DNA from: Pilatotrama ljubarskyi
Taxonomy: Eukaryota > Basidiomycota > Agaricomycetes > Polyporales > Polyporaceae
Assembly (NCBI GenBank): GCA_022385805.1
Contig: MU277790.1
Span: forward strand, 1-55,897
Direction of reading: 5' to 3'
DNA: 55,897 bases
Part shown: positions 1 through 10,073 of the stretch, piece after piece
Layout: the number at the start of each line of letters is the position of its first letter
Numbering within the stretch: the first letter of the stretch is position 1
Position numbers and translations under genes: made by a program
The notes under the pieces: model-generated
Database searches by the model: none
Told to the model about the DNA's origin: nothing
What the model saw: the letters and a program-made list of their open reading frames with translations, nothing else

Positions 1-1441
1 CACCACTGACCCGGCAGTCGTCCAGGAACTCTACACAGCGGGGATACCGGTATGGTGGATCCGTCAGGACGCCTCAATGCTCCAAGAGATCGTTGTTGTG
101 GCGATCGAGGAAATCCAAGAGCCTGAGGTTTGCATGCGCGTTGGCCCGGACCACGGCGAGGTCCTATACCGAGGGCTTGTTGGGACAGCGCATCTAGCTG
201 CGACAGCGCGTGGCGGGCATACATATCTGGATATCTCTCGGGCACCGCTATTGACTGTTGAATTGCTGGGCGGCTACGCACCTGCCCTCTCGCACCGTGA
301 ATACCAGAGCGCAATCGAGACACTGGATGATCAACCGCGCCATCCAGAGCGGCTCACTCCAATTGCACGTAGCCGACAACCAGGAGCGGGGCCCAGCCGC
401 GGTTCAGGCCCATCGTCGCTGGGATCCCGAGCCCATCCATGTAAGCATACCTTGTCATCACGCTGACTGACAGAATCACGGCGAGCTGACCTCTATGACA
501 GATCCCAGATCGACGAAGACGGACAAGGCTCACGGCCGAGGCATCGACAAGTTCGCTGACATTATCCATCCCTGGATGCCCGCCGCACTTACTATCTGGA
601 GGGAAGTTATGCAAAGCGTGGCCCAGGTGCCGCGCACCAACCCCTGGGGCTACTGGATTCCGGATCCCGGCATGTTTGTACGTACCCAAACTGAGGATCG
701 CGCGACAAGGTACTTCATGACATGGCTGCGGGTCCGTCCCGGCTGGTTGTATATGCTCCGCGTGCGCGACGTGGCCCTCTCCCGGATCTCTCCTCAATGG
801 TGGCGTGATTTCCTCTACGGCGACACGGGTCGCAGCGATCAGGACCAGGAGACCAGGAACGCCATACGGGCGCGACAGTTCATGCATGTGTTTGGAAAGG
901 CGTTCCAGAGAGAAGATCTCGACCTAAACCCCACGGCCGCCCCTACATGGCATGGGCACAAACTCTCGACGCTGGACAAGGCGCTATGCCCGCAGATCAT
1001 CTGGGAAATCTGCGAACTCGGCTTTCGTATCGAGCTCCTCGCCCTGGATAGGCTGCTGGTGCCGCTGCGCCAGCGCACGCACAGCAAGGAATACCGCGAG
1101 GACCTCATCGGGCGTGTTTTCCCCGACGGTTCTGTCTACGGCGTAACAGCTCTTCCTGCCGAAGGGCATGAGGGCCTCTCAGCACAACTGCCGAAGGGCA
1201 TGAGGGCCTCTCAGCACAACTGCCGCAGCGGCGCGCGCCGTACCTCGAAGCGTTCCGCGTCGTGCTAGCACGATGGCCGCGTTGCCCGCCGTCAATCCAT
1301 GCATCCACCCCGATCACAACGGCGCTGAGTGCGGAAACGATCATTGCACGAGAGCGGACTCTCGTGGAGTTCTATGTGGAGACTTTTTACGACGAGTCAG
1401 GCCGGGCCCCCATCGTACCACGCATGTTCCCGAGGGCATAG
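1..1441 (+). pseudogene. Unrecognised fungal protein, 5'-partial, frameshifted by a 32-bp tandem duplication
   Basis: The gene enters from the left edge. Exon 1 (1-440) reads from base 2 (TTDPAVVQELYTAGIPVWWI...). An intron at 441-501 (GTAAGC...GACAG) joins it in phase to exon 2, which contains WGYWIPDPGMF and LSRISPQWWRDFLYG. At 1157-1220 a 32-bp unit is present twice. Because 32 is not a multiple of 3, the downstream frame shifts and translation stops at 1266-1268. Reading with a single copy, the frame instead runs on smoothly through ...EFYVETFYDESGRAPIVP... to a stop at 1439-1441. I therefore read this as a recently broken gene, or possibly a read or assembly error. The protein style matches multicopy hypothetical proteins of agaricomycetes; this is a recollection, not a search result. 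No domain or function can be assigned. About 620 bp without a recognisable gene (1442-2064) separate it from the next gene. Confidence 0.6.
1157..1224. repeat. 32-bp perfect tandem duplication inside a coding exon
   Basis: Positions 1157-1188 and 1189-1220 are identical (TGCCGAAGGGCATGAGGGCC then 12 more bases), followed by four bases of a third copy at 1221-1224. The duplication shifts the reading frame of the host gene by +2. Confidence 0.95.
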
Positions 1442-2064
1442 CGTACATCACTCTCTGAGCCGCTTTTGTAAGATAGTGATTGTAGGACTATCGTAGGTAG
1501 TAGGGGTGATGCATGAAGCTGACGACGACATGCATGCTTGTAGTGCGATTCGCGGTGTACGGCTGGCAGAGGGAAATCCGAGATCACACGTTTGGTGAGT
1601 ACTACCCGCGATTTGTGAGTTCACGCGCGGAATGGCTTAGTTTCCAGGGGGATGGATTACACCGAAGGACATGGAAGTGTTTCGTCGAATTTGGTGGCGC
1701 GGAGCTTGGCTCCGGAGGGATTTGCCGCTGCGTCGTCATGCTTCAGCCCGATCCCTCTACCGGCTGCCCCGCAGCGGCTGAATGTTGTACAAACAGTGCA
1801 GCAGCCGAAGCGCTGTGGCCATTCAGAGCGGCTCGTAGCACGTGAGGGCGTGTTGTCTGAGAGGGGAGGCTAGGAACTCAGTGAGTGGGAGGCTTGAGCA
1901 ACAGCCGGGGTGCGAGTGGTGTCGCCTCGCGTGCCACTCTTGCTTCCCCCCTCTCGCCCCTCCCCCGCCCGCCAGGTACCACTTCTCGCCGTGTACCACC
2001 TCGCTGTGGGCTTCCTATCAGTCAGAACTCGCTGTGTACGTCGTATTAGTCAACTTCGCCCCTC

Positions 2065-5000
2065 ATGAATGTCGAGCTCCTCCCCCCTTCCGACTCCGCG
2101 CGCCGGCAGTCAGCTCGCTCGTCGAAGTACACCAAGAACGTCCAGCGATCGCAGCGTGCAGTATCAGAAGATGGCGACGTACTGTCGTCGTCATCTGCCG
2201 GAGGATCGCTCTTTGGCTCTGATAACGCGGGGTCAGATGGAGGCTCCGACTCCGAGTCCGACGGTGAGCCTGAGGTTGGGGAGGTAGAAGGCGTGGGGAG
2301 GGAAGACGGCAGGAATGGACGAACCACTAAGAGAACAGCACTGGTCGACTCTTCCGATGACGAGGAGCGGACAGGCAAGGGCGGGAAGGGCGGGAAGCAC
2401 CATCGCATTCCACAACCGCGCGGCGAGGGTGGGTCGACGGACGAACGACGGCGCAAGGGCGGCACGAAGGCCCCCAGGTTCAACTGGTCTTCAGGGGACG
2501 GGGCGCGTGCGCACGACTACCTGGCTTCGCGTTACCACGAGTGGGCGCAGGCAAGTCGCGAGGACCGCCCCTCGGTTCTGAAGCAGGCAGCAGAGCACGT
2601 CGTCACGACCTATTCCTTCCCGAAGCATAATGCTGGCGACGTACGTGAGGTGAGCAGTGTAAAATATGCTCATTTGACTCACGCTGACGGCGGTATGGAC
2701 CGAAGGCAGTCACCACCTGGTTTAGGAACCAACGGTCGGCGCTCAAGAGAGGCGCCATCCAGGTTCCCGGACAGCGGAAGCCCAAGAATAACGACAAAAC
2801 TCTTCCCACCGCTTCAGAGGGCGTCAAGGGGGAGCCAGACGTGACGCCATTTCTGAAAGTCATCAAAGGGCGCGCGACAGCCGCTGCGCACCTGTGGGCT
2901 CGAGCGAATGTGGATATTGTGAACGCGGAGCTGAACGACAACAACATTGGGGAGCGACAGCGCGTCGTCGCCCAACTTTTCAAGGCTTTGCCCAAGTCGG
3001 AGCAGGAGGAATGGAGGGCGAAGGCGAAGCTGGCCCACGAGGAGGTGGAGCAGAATCCAGACCAATGCTTCGAGTGAGTGAAACCTCGATTATCCGCAAG
3101 ATGTAGGGCTCACGTGCAACAACCGCGTCCGTCGCAGAAACCAGCAAGGATTCTCAGGCATCCTAGCCCGTCTCCTCAACCAGTTCGTCGGATTCGGGCC
3201 CGGGGGAGTTGGAGCGGTCATCATGCACGTCCGTATGGCCATGCGAGAAAAGGATGGGTCGGTGTATTTGGCCAAGTGAGTTTGCCCGCTTCCCAAGTGA
3301 CGACAGATGCTCACAGTACACAAGCCTGACTGTCGGCGGGCCGGAGGGACACCCGACCTTTGCCGATTTCGAAGGCGGAGCGGACGTGAATGAACAGCGA
3401 CGTTGGGACCGCTTCCTAGACTCTGCACTACGTAAGCGAGCTCTTGAAAATCCCATGCTTGTGGGGACTCACTCGGATATAGCCCCCAACCCTTCACGGC
3501 GGGATCCACGCCTGCAATACGCGGACGACGGGACGCCATCCCTCCCAAGCACGGACAACACATGGACTCAAAGTGATATGGCGTCAACGCTAGCGGCATA
3601 CTATCGGGCAATATGGGGTGAGTGGCTTGCAAGATGTATTGATCGCACGAGTCTCAACTGTCCCTAGCGCACGGGCAAGGGAACAAGGTTGCGGCACCTG
3701 CCTTGGATTGGGAAGCCATCAAAAACACCCCAGACGTCTATCTAGAACCCTCATGGATGGACAAAGGCATTGCAGACCCTAACACCCTCGACTTCTTCGG
3801 CATAGCCGTCGCGTACAAGAACATCCTTGCGGCTCAGCGAGAGAATCAACCATTCCGCTTCCAAGAGGCACCCCAAGGCGAAGGCGCGGCCGCACAGACG
3901 CGCACCGCCCCTACTGCCGCGGGCAGGTCTTTGGATGGGCATCCTACGACGGCTCACGAGAACAGGCAGGACGTAGGGCAATCTAATCCGCAAACACCGA
4001 GCCACCGTCCTCGCATCGTGGTCTACAGGACGCCTGAGAAGGGAGGCGGGGCATTACCGCCGCGTACACTTGCTGCAGCCAGTGACAACGCGAACGGCTC
4101 CGAGTCCGAGTCAAACCATCCACCGTCGCTTGGGAGTGTGCTGTTTGCCGTGCCTGAGGAGTCGGAACCCTCTGTCGGGGACCAGGGACTCTTACTGGGG
4201 GACGACGTCGATCAAGTTCCCAGTGAAACGGATGCCGCCTCCGGCGTCGCCGGGCATGCGAAGAGGACAGAGGGAGACGATGGGGAGGTACGGCTTCTTG
4301 TGGCGGCGGACAAAGGCTTGAACGATGTTCAGGGCGCTAGCGTGGATTGCGCGCATCAGGAGGGCGCAGAGTCTCCGATCCCGGACCGTACACCGAGCGA
4401 GCCAGGCACGGTGGGCAGCCATGGCGGGCGCGGCGGGGATGACGCTTGCGTGTCCTACCAAGGGGATACGCCAGACAGGTGAGTTGAGGCTGTTTGAATG
4501 TTCGGACGGAACACTAACCGTGCGTGAGCGGAATTCCTAGCCGAAACCCAAGCGTGAACACCAGCGCCGGCGAGGAGCCTCAGGGAGCTGAGTTGGGTAT
4601 GGGCACAGACCCTTCTATGTTTGATAGCGGCAGTGTGTTGGGGGGGCCCGACGATGATAGGACCGGGCCTGGGGTTACGGCAGCCGAATCCGACAGGAGG
4701 GCGAGCACGAACACCTTGGGCGTGGGAGCTGCATCGGGCCGTATCGCAGCCAAGGCGGGGACCGAGGACGGTACAAGCAGGCTCGTCGTCACAGCGCCAG
4801 GAAATGCGGCGAGCAGTCCGGCGCGACATGCGGATGCCGAAACGCCTCCGATCATGCTGGCGTCGGACAACGCACCATCGATGGACGTTTGCGGTGAAGG
4901 GGAGGGAGACGCTACGGGGAGTCGCGAGGGCGGTGATGCGGGAGAGTCCGCGTCGTCAGCTCCAAGGACGGGCAAGCCGCGCACGGCGGGTGCGAAGCGC

Positions 5001-5339
5001 AAGCGTGCCGACGGGGCTTCAAACTCGGCCCATGAGCCAATTTCGAAGAGGTAAAAGCGTGTTTCTTGGGCTTCATTTGAGCTGCGAAGTAACATTAGAG
5101 TCGGCAGAGTGACCCGTGGCAGCAGCGCAAAGGAAGCTGCTGCCAATCCTGTGGGGCAGGACGACGTGAGCGTGCAAGGGGCTACTACAAAGCCAGTGGG
5201 AGGGAAAAGGTGTGTCGGTTCGCACGGACTTGCGTCGTGCGCGGCGACTGATATGACTACGGCACTCAGGCGGGGACAGAAGGTGGCGGCTGACATGGCA
5301 GCGCCGCCACCGAGGCGTTCAAAGAGAGCGGCCAAGTGA
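2065..5339 (+). CDS. Unknown 984-aa nuclear-type protein with a homeodomain-like WFxNxR motif
   Basis: Seven exons join in consistent phase: 2065-2649, 2706-3073, 3138-3275, 3307-3617, 3668-4478, 4541-5050, 5108-5339. The start is the first ATG of the long N-terminal exon. The N-terminus is rich in Ser, Asp and Glu (residues about 30-130). Around residues 165-205 comes a helical stretch, and splicing of exons 1 and 2 creates AVTTWFRNQRSALKRG. This resembles the WFxNxR recognition helix of homeodomains, so DNA binding is an inference. Next comes a conserved-looking block (HLWARANVDIVNAELN), then a long low-complexity tail ending in basic clusters (KRKR, RRSKRAAK) that could be nuclear localisation signals. 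The GATTATC repeat cluster starts just after the stop. No known function is recognised. It may be a passenger or regulator of an undescribed mobile segment, or an ordinary member of an expanded fungal family. Confidence 0.7.
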
Positions 5340-5459
5340 CTGACCTTTCCCCGTATGCGTGGACGATTATATGTCTCAGCTTGTAGATGATCGTGATTAG
5401 GCTTCGTACGGCTGCGGGGAAGTAATCTGGAATCAATACAATACGCGTAGAAAGCGGAT

Positions 5460-5725
5460 GATTATCCACACGATGGAGTGATGATCCCGGAGCTGGCTGA
5501 CCGCCTGGTTCTTGTGATTATCTTGTCGACATTTACACGGTAACGCATGCATCATGGGCGAAGATAAGTGGGTGAGATAATCAAGTGTGATTATCACGTC
5601 CAAACGGCAATTGTAGGGCTCTCGACTTGTTTATAGGGCTTGGGGATTATCCCATCCATAGCGAGCATCAGAAAGGGCATGGCGGGATGACTTCAACCCA
5701 ATCACGGTGAATGGGGCAGATTATC
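5460..5725. repeat. Cluster of six GATTATC heptamers
   Basis: Perfect GATTATC occurs at 5460-5466, 5516-5522, 5589-5595, 5645-5651 and 5719-5725, and its complement GATAATC at 5576-5582. A near copy (GATTATA) starts at 5365. About 0.03 would be expected in 266 bp on both strands at even base composition. The stretch is AT-richer than its surroundings and has no gene. It lies between the stop of the 984-aa gene and the broken end of a DUF6534-like pseudogene. It could be subterminal transposase-binding repeats, or binding sites for a GATA or homeodomain-type factor. Confidence 0.8.
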
Positions 5726-5820
5726 ACATAAACCTTTTAATATATGGCCATATGATAAACAGATTAAAAACTACTTGTGCACTATGTCAAACTCTGCCTT
5801 GTAGGTAAGAGGCACCAGAA

Positions 5821-6714
5821 CTGACTCAGATATGCGCGACGAGCGAAGAAGCTGCGTACGCGTCAGCGCATGGTGCACCTAGTAGTGTGGTTCCTCGGAC
5901 ACACCATTGACAAGGCATGATGATCATGCACTGGACAGAGTCGAGTGAGATAAGGTCTGTCTGACGGTTCGAGAGATCGAAACTCACGCTCGAGAAGGAC
6001 ACAAGCTGTGATGCAGATAGCGCGCGTAAGTGGGGATGATGCTCTCGAAGAGCCTCATTCTATGGACGCACGTTGAGCGACCTGTAACGAGACGATTTCA
6101 ACTCGAATCAGAAACAGCACTTCAGGCGGCTGCAGATAGATCGTGCGACATACCAAACACCAGTGAAGAGACGTTCCGGCCGGAAGTAATTCGTGACGAG
6201 GTACCAGTAGCTGCTCAATAAGTCCGTCACGGTGGTTTAGCGCGTAGTAGTATGACCGGGAAAGCCGTACTTGAGGTGCATGCATAAGACCGTGTAGTAG
6301 GTATCGACGATGCTGTGACAAAATCGAGACGATTGGACGAGCGTCAAGCGGGGTCAGAGAGCTAGCATAGAACACGCACACAAGGAAGACGACCTGAGGG
6401 ACTCAGGTTAGAGATTCGATAGTTGCACGGACAACGGAGAGCGGACTGCTCACATAAAGCTTCATCAGCATAGAACCTGCGAAACCGAGTCGCACATATC
6501 GATAGGCTTGGTGTAACTCAACACCGTATAGGCTGGAATGTAAAGGTGATTAGCACTTGCCACCAGCGTCAACACATGGCTGCGCAGCCGTACATCATGA
6601 TGAAGCTGAAGAAGCCGCCGAGGAGCATTGCGCCGTAAGTATTGTCCAAGGCGGAACCTGGGGGAGCAAGGGCCCAGCCGAAGGCACATCAGGTGAAGCG
6701 GAACTTGAGTTCAT
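5821..6714 (-). pseudogene. DUF6534-like membrane protein, frameshifted and 3'-truncated
   Basis: The minus strand carries the N-terminal half of the family in the usual exon order: ATG at 6714; LLPQVP; LDNTYGAMLLGGFFSF; GVELHQAYRYVRLGF; VDTYYTVLCMHL; SYWYLVTNYFRPERLFTGVW; a 10-nt exon (6072-6081); an 18-nt exon (5988-6005); and FFARRAYLS near 5821. One base is missing between VP and LDNTYG, so the start codon and the body are in different frames. After RRAYLS the gene stops abruptly. The C-terminal half, with the WLISVGFG and TDSVIDVL-type motifs seen in the other copies, is absent and is replaced by the AT-rich GATTATC region. Splice motifs between the remaining exons are still intact, so the decay appears recent. 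Truncation by an insertion from the left is the likeliest cause. Confidence 0.8.
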
Positions 6715-7912
6715 GGAGTCAACCAGTCAGTAGCGAAGTTTCAGGAGGCGGTGGGAGCGAAGACAGTACTTGTCGCTTTGGTGCATGGACTCTTATACGA
6801 CATGTTACGACTTCAAAGAGAGATGATTGGATTCAGAGCGCGATGAACATCATCACCTTTGAGTGGCTTGGCGTGGTAGCAACGGCGCCACATGATATTC
6901 GTGGGACAAGGGGGCCATCCCACATCTCGGAAGCTCCTTGACGCTACGATGTGATCATGTCAGTGCGATTCGAATCGGCACCCTTTGTCCAAGGCTACCA
7001 AAGCCTTACCGAGAGCACGTGGACGACGTCTCAGCGCTGCATCGTCAGCGCTCAGACGAACCTAGACGAGCTATTAAGTACAAGTCCGCATAAGTAGCGA
7101 ATACGACATCAAGACTCGCTCCTGCCTGCACGCGCATTTATTGCTCTATGTACGGGCCTGCTGCAGGTACAATTCTGTACCCGGGGTCCTCTTTCCCTCC
7201 TGCAGCAGGGTACAGGATTCCCGACGCGACTCAAGCTACGGAACGCCATGAGTAATGCCGGCGTGGGGACTTCCTCACGAGTATCATTGTTCTCTAGCAG
7301 GAGGGGAGGTCATTGATGCCCTCGAAGCCGCCATGGAAGTTTACGAGGACGACGTCGGGCGCCCAACTTGGCAGACACGTCAACAACATCCCTGCGGGCC
7401 TGAGGCCAGCGATCTGAACCCAAGAAATACCATGTACAGAGAGGGATGGGGGTTCCCGGCAGCCCGGCAGCGTGTGGCCGTCATGCGCTGTGGGGCTGCC
7501 GGGCAACCTCATATCACATCATGGATCGCAGCGCAGACACACCCTTCTCAAGCTTATATCCTCCTAGATGACAGTTCACGCAGTCGCCGAACGCAAGACC
7601 GCAATGGGCGCGGTGCAAGCGCTGCGGCGGCGCTGTCTAGACCAGAATGTGAGTGTAGATATCATTAAGAAACCGAGAGTGACGCACACGTACCAGAGCG
7701 CCGGCATGTATGGGTACGTCCATGAGACTCGAATGTACCGTGGTCCCAAGGCGGTTTCGTAGGCAGCGCCGAGGCCGGACATCCCGGCGGGACATTCCAT
7801 GATAGAGCGCATGCACGATCATATCGGTACAAATAACTTCAGGAGCGAACGCCCGTTGAACACAACATTCTATGCGCCCATCATTCATGAATGGCATAAC
7901 AGCGAATGTCGC
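6715..7912. other. Gene-poor stretch with a short nested palindrome
   Basis: No convincing gene was found. On the minus strand at about 7630-7900 there are short protein-like bits (IECCVQRA; GLGAAYETALGPRYIRVSW) in different frames. They might be a decayed MAPEG/microsomal glutathione transferase-like gene, but this is too weak to call. The nested palindrome at 7149-7214 is listed separately. Confidence 0.5.
7149..7214. repeat. Nested inverted repeats (possible cruciform)
   Basis: CCTGCTGCAGG at 7157-7167 is the exact inverse complement of CCTGCAGCAGG at 7199-7209. The pairing extends outward to TGTAC (7149-7153) and GTACA (7210-7214) with a 3-base bulge. Inside the loop, GGTACA (7166-7171) pairs with TGTACC (7176-7181). 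It lies in a gene-poor region. Confidence 0.7.
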
Positions 7913-8675
7913 CTAGTAGATGAACGGAAGCAGCCGATACGGGACCTCCCTGCGATACACACGCCAAGCATCGCCAAAGTGCTCCTCCAGCTGCGCGTCC
8001 TCCACAAAGCATCGCCTGTACACCGACAAGATGACGAACGGCGCGCCAACCCACCACATGTACACGAACACTGCGGCGGGCGAGTGCGCGAGGTCGCACA
8101 CCGTCACGTACCCGTTCGCGCCGAACTGCATGAAGTGCACCCCAACGGTGAGGGCGATCATGCCCAGGTACGCTGGGTGTCGAACGTATGCGTAGGGCCC
8201 GGACTTGATGATGCGGTGGTCCTTGGTGATGACGACTTCGAAGGTGAAGAGAGGGCCGAGCACGCGGAAGGACCAAAGGCGGAGGGTGGCGCCGAAGAGG
8301 ACAAGAATTGTACCGATGATGAAACGGGGCGAAGACTGCGTTGCGAGTGACTTTGCTGACTCGAGGCCGGCCGGGCACACGTAGGAGACGAGTGACTGAA
8401 GCTCGGCTCTGGAGCCTGCCGCAATGGTAATAGCGAATGCGAGGAAGGCAAAGAACAGGACGGTCTGAGCGAGATCTCAGCCTCGCGTATCGTCCGTCAG
8501 GATGGCAGGATGGAACCCAACTGACCTTTACGAAGTATGAAAATGAACGGATGATGTGCTCCAAAGGCTGTCCCTTGTAGACTCTCACCGCGCCCTTCGC
8601 GGCAGGCTGCGGCGGGGTCACCGCTGCACCGAACAGCACGCCACAGCTAGCCGTAAGCAGCGCCTTGAACAACAT
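7913..8675 (-). CDS. Protein-S-isoprenylcysteine O-methyltransferase-like protein
   Basis: Two exons (8675-8526 and 8464-7913) join in phase to give 233 residues. The family (ICMT/Ste14, integral ER membrane) methylates the C-terminal prenylcysteine of CaaX proteins such as Ras and mating pheromones, using S-adenosylmethionine. Visible family marks are several hydrophobic segments (TVLFFAFLAFAITIA; FIIGTILVLFGATLRLW), the C-terminal motif GPYAYVRHPAYLGMIALTVG that binds the cofactor in this family, and a C-terminus ending EHFGDAWRVYRREVPYRLLP with the usual E..FG..Y..Y..... pattern. The length fits the family. Agaricomycetes often have several ICMT-like paralogues, so I do not claim it is the single STE14 orthologue. 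It is flanked on both sides by DUF6534-like genes or relics. Confidence 0.9.
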
Positions 8676-10073
8676 TGCAAGCGTTTTGTCTATGCTGCAG
8701 CTGAGGTGAGCGCATCAGTTGAGCTTGGTATGAATGGTGTCTACCTCCGTCCTCGCCACGACGACGATGTTGAGCGGTCTATTCAACGACGGGTCAAATA
8801 GATCTCAACAGTGTAGCAGAGGCTCCGAGAGAGAGTCGATGATGACTACTCGAGGGCTCGGTCTCGTACTGGTGTGGGAGTCCTCGAGGGGCATCTCGCG
8901 TTCTGCCCGCGTAAGTTACCGCGCTGGACATCTTCTATCAAGAATCGGAGTTCGTGGGGGACTCAAGGAGCAGCCATGAGCCCCGCCGGAGAAAGGAAGC
9001 GTTTCAGGAGAGCAGAAAATTCCCAAACCAGTGCGACATCGAGCCAGAGGTCATCAGGAAGAACGAATAAACCACAGGCCATTCAGTGCGTGAAAAGGTG
9101 TGAATTCGGCTGAAAGGTAGTAGACGCCCATTCAACATGCGTGCCACAGTCGTCGGGCGCTTGCTATACGGTGTTCTTGACTCCGCACCGCCATTTCTTC
9201 GAAGATTGACCACTAACTTCCAAGCCAAGCTTGACTTGTGTCTCCGAGGCATAGCACGATTGACGGCGTTGGCGAGTCCCGACGGGGGCGTTGGAAGACA
9301 AGGGGTGCAACTCGAAGCAGGACTGATACGGCATCCCGATCCGCAGTGTCCCTGTTGTCTTCGATATGGACATGTCAAACATGGTTTTCTTGCAGCTATG
9401 TTGCCCCCGGCTCGGTGGTCGCTCTGATGACCACAGATGCCGTAGACTAGCACGGTATGCGAACGGTGGGTTTTTCTCGCAGGGCTCTGATGACACAGAG
9501 GCTGAACAGCCACTTTACTTCAGATCATACACCACGTCACGCGGCACGGAAATGTAGCGCTAGCAGGTCCACCGCTCGATGCTGATACACTGCCGCGACG
9601 CCGTGAGCGCAAATGAAGATCCTTCTCATGCACATCACATCGAGAACCGGGTCACAGCAGCGGACCTTCGTGTTCAGCAGACCACACGCCGCACAGCCAT
9701 GAGTACCTTCGTCGAGGATGGCGGTCAATTCTCCCTGTTTCCGCGGCCTGAGCTCGGCACTACATGTCTTCCTCGAGGAACAACTTAGTTCCTGTTCGGC
9801 CTACTGTCCTTCGATGCTGAGGCACCGAGGGCAACTGCGCCTTCTTTCGCCCTATTCTTAGTTGCATTGGCGTCTCCGGTCTCATGAGGGGCGAATCGAT
9901 TGGACGCGCTCGGCGTGCATCATGTTCTATCGCCTCTGCAATTGCGCTGTGTACATTCAACGTTGACATCACTTCCATTTGCAATCGCGATAACTAATCT
10001 CGAACCCACGCCCTCCCAGCTTGAAAAGGACGCGCTTCTACGCCGAGACTTGACTGCGTGCACACCTCACGCG
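8676..10073. other. Intergenic region, no gene recognised
   Basis: This 1.4 kb lies between the divergent ICMT-like and DUF6534-like genes. The longest open frames (for example minus strand 9004-9513, rich in Arg, Pro and Ser) show no conserved motif, no splice continuity and no hydrophobic pattern. I see nothing firm here apart from the presumed promoters of the two flanking genes. Confidence 0.5.

Noticed and set aside
1..5820. Naming the two left genes as a known transposon class (for example KDZ, Helitron or CACTA)
   Set aside because: No catalytic motif of a known transposase, helicase or reverse transcriptase is visible in the window; only the flanking signals suggest mobility.
7630..7900. 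Minus-strand fragments resembling a MAPEG/microsomal glutathione transferase
   Set aside because: Only two short similarities in different frames, with no start, no exon chain and no clear membrane segments in order.
9004..9513. 169-codon open frame on the minus strand
   Set aside because: Low-complexity Arg/Ser/Pro composition, no motif, no splice partners; likely a GC-rich chance frame.
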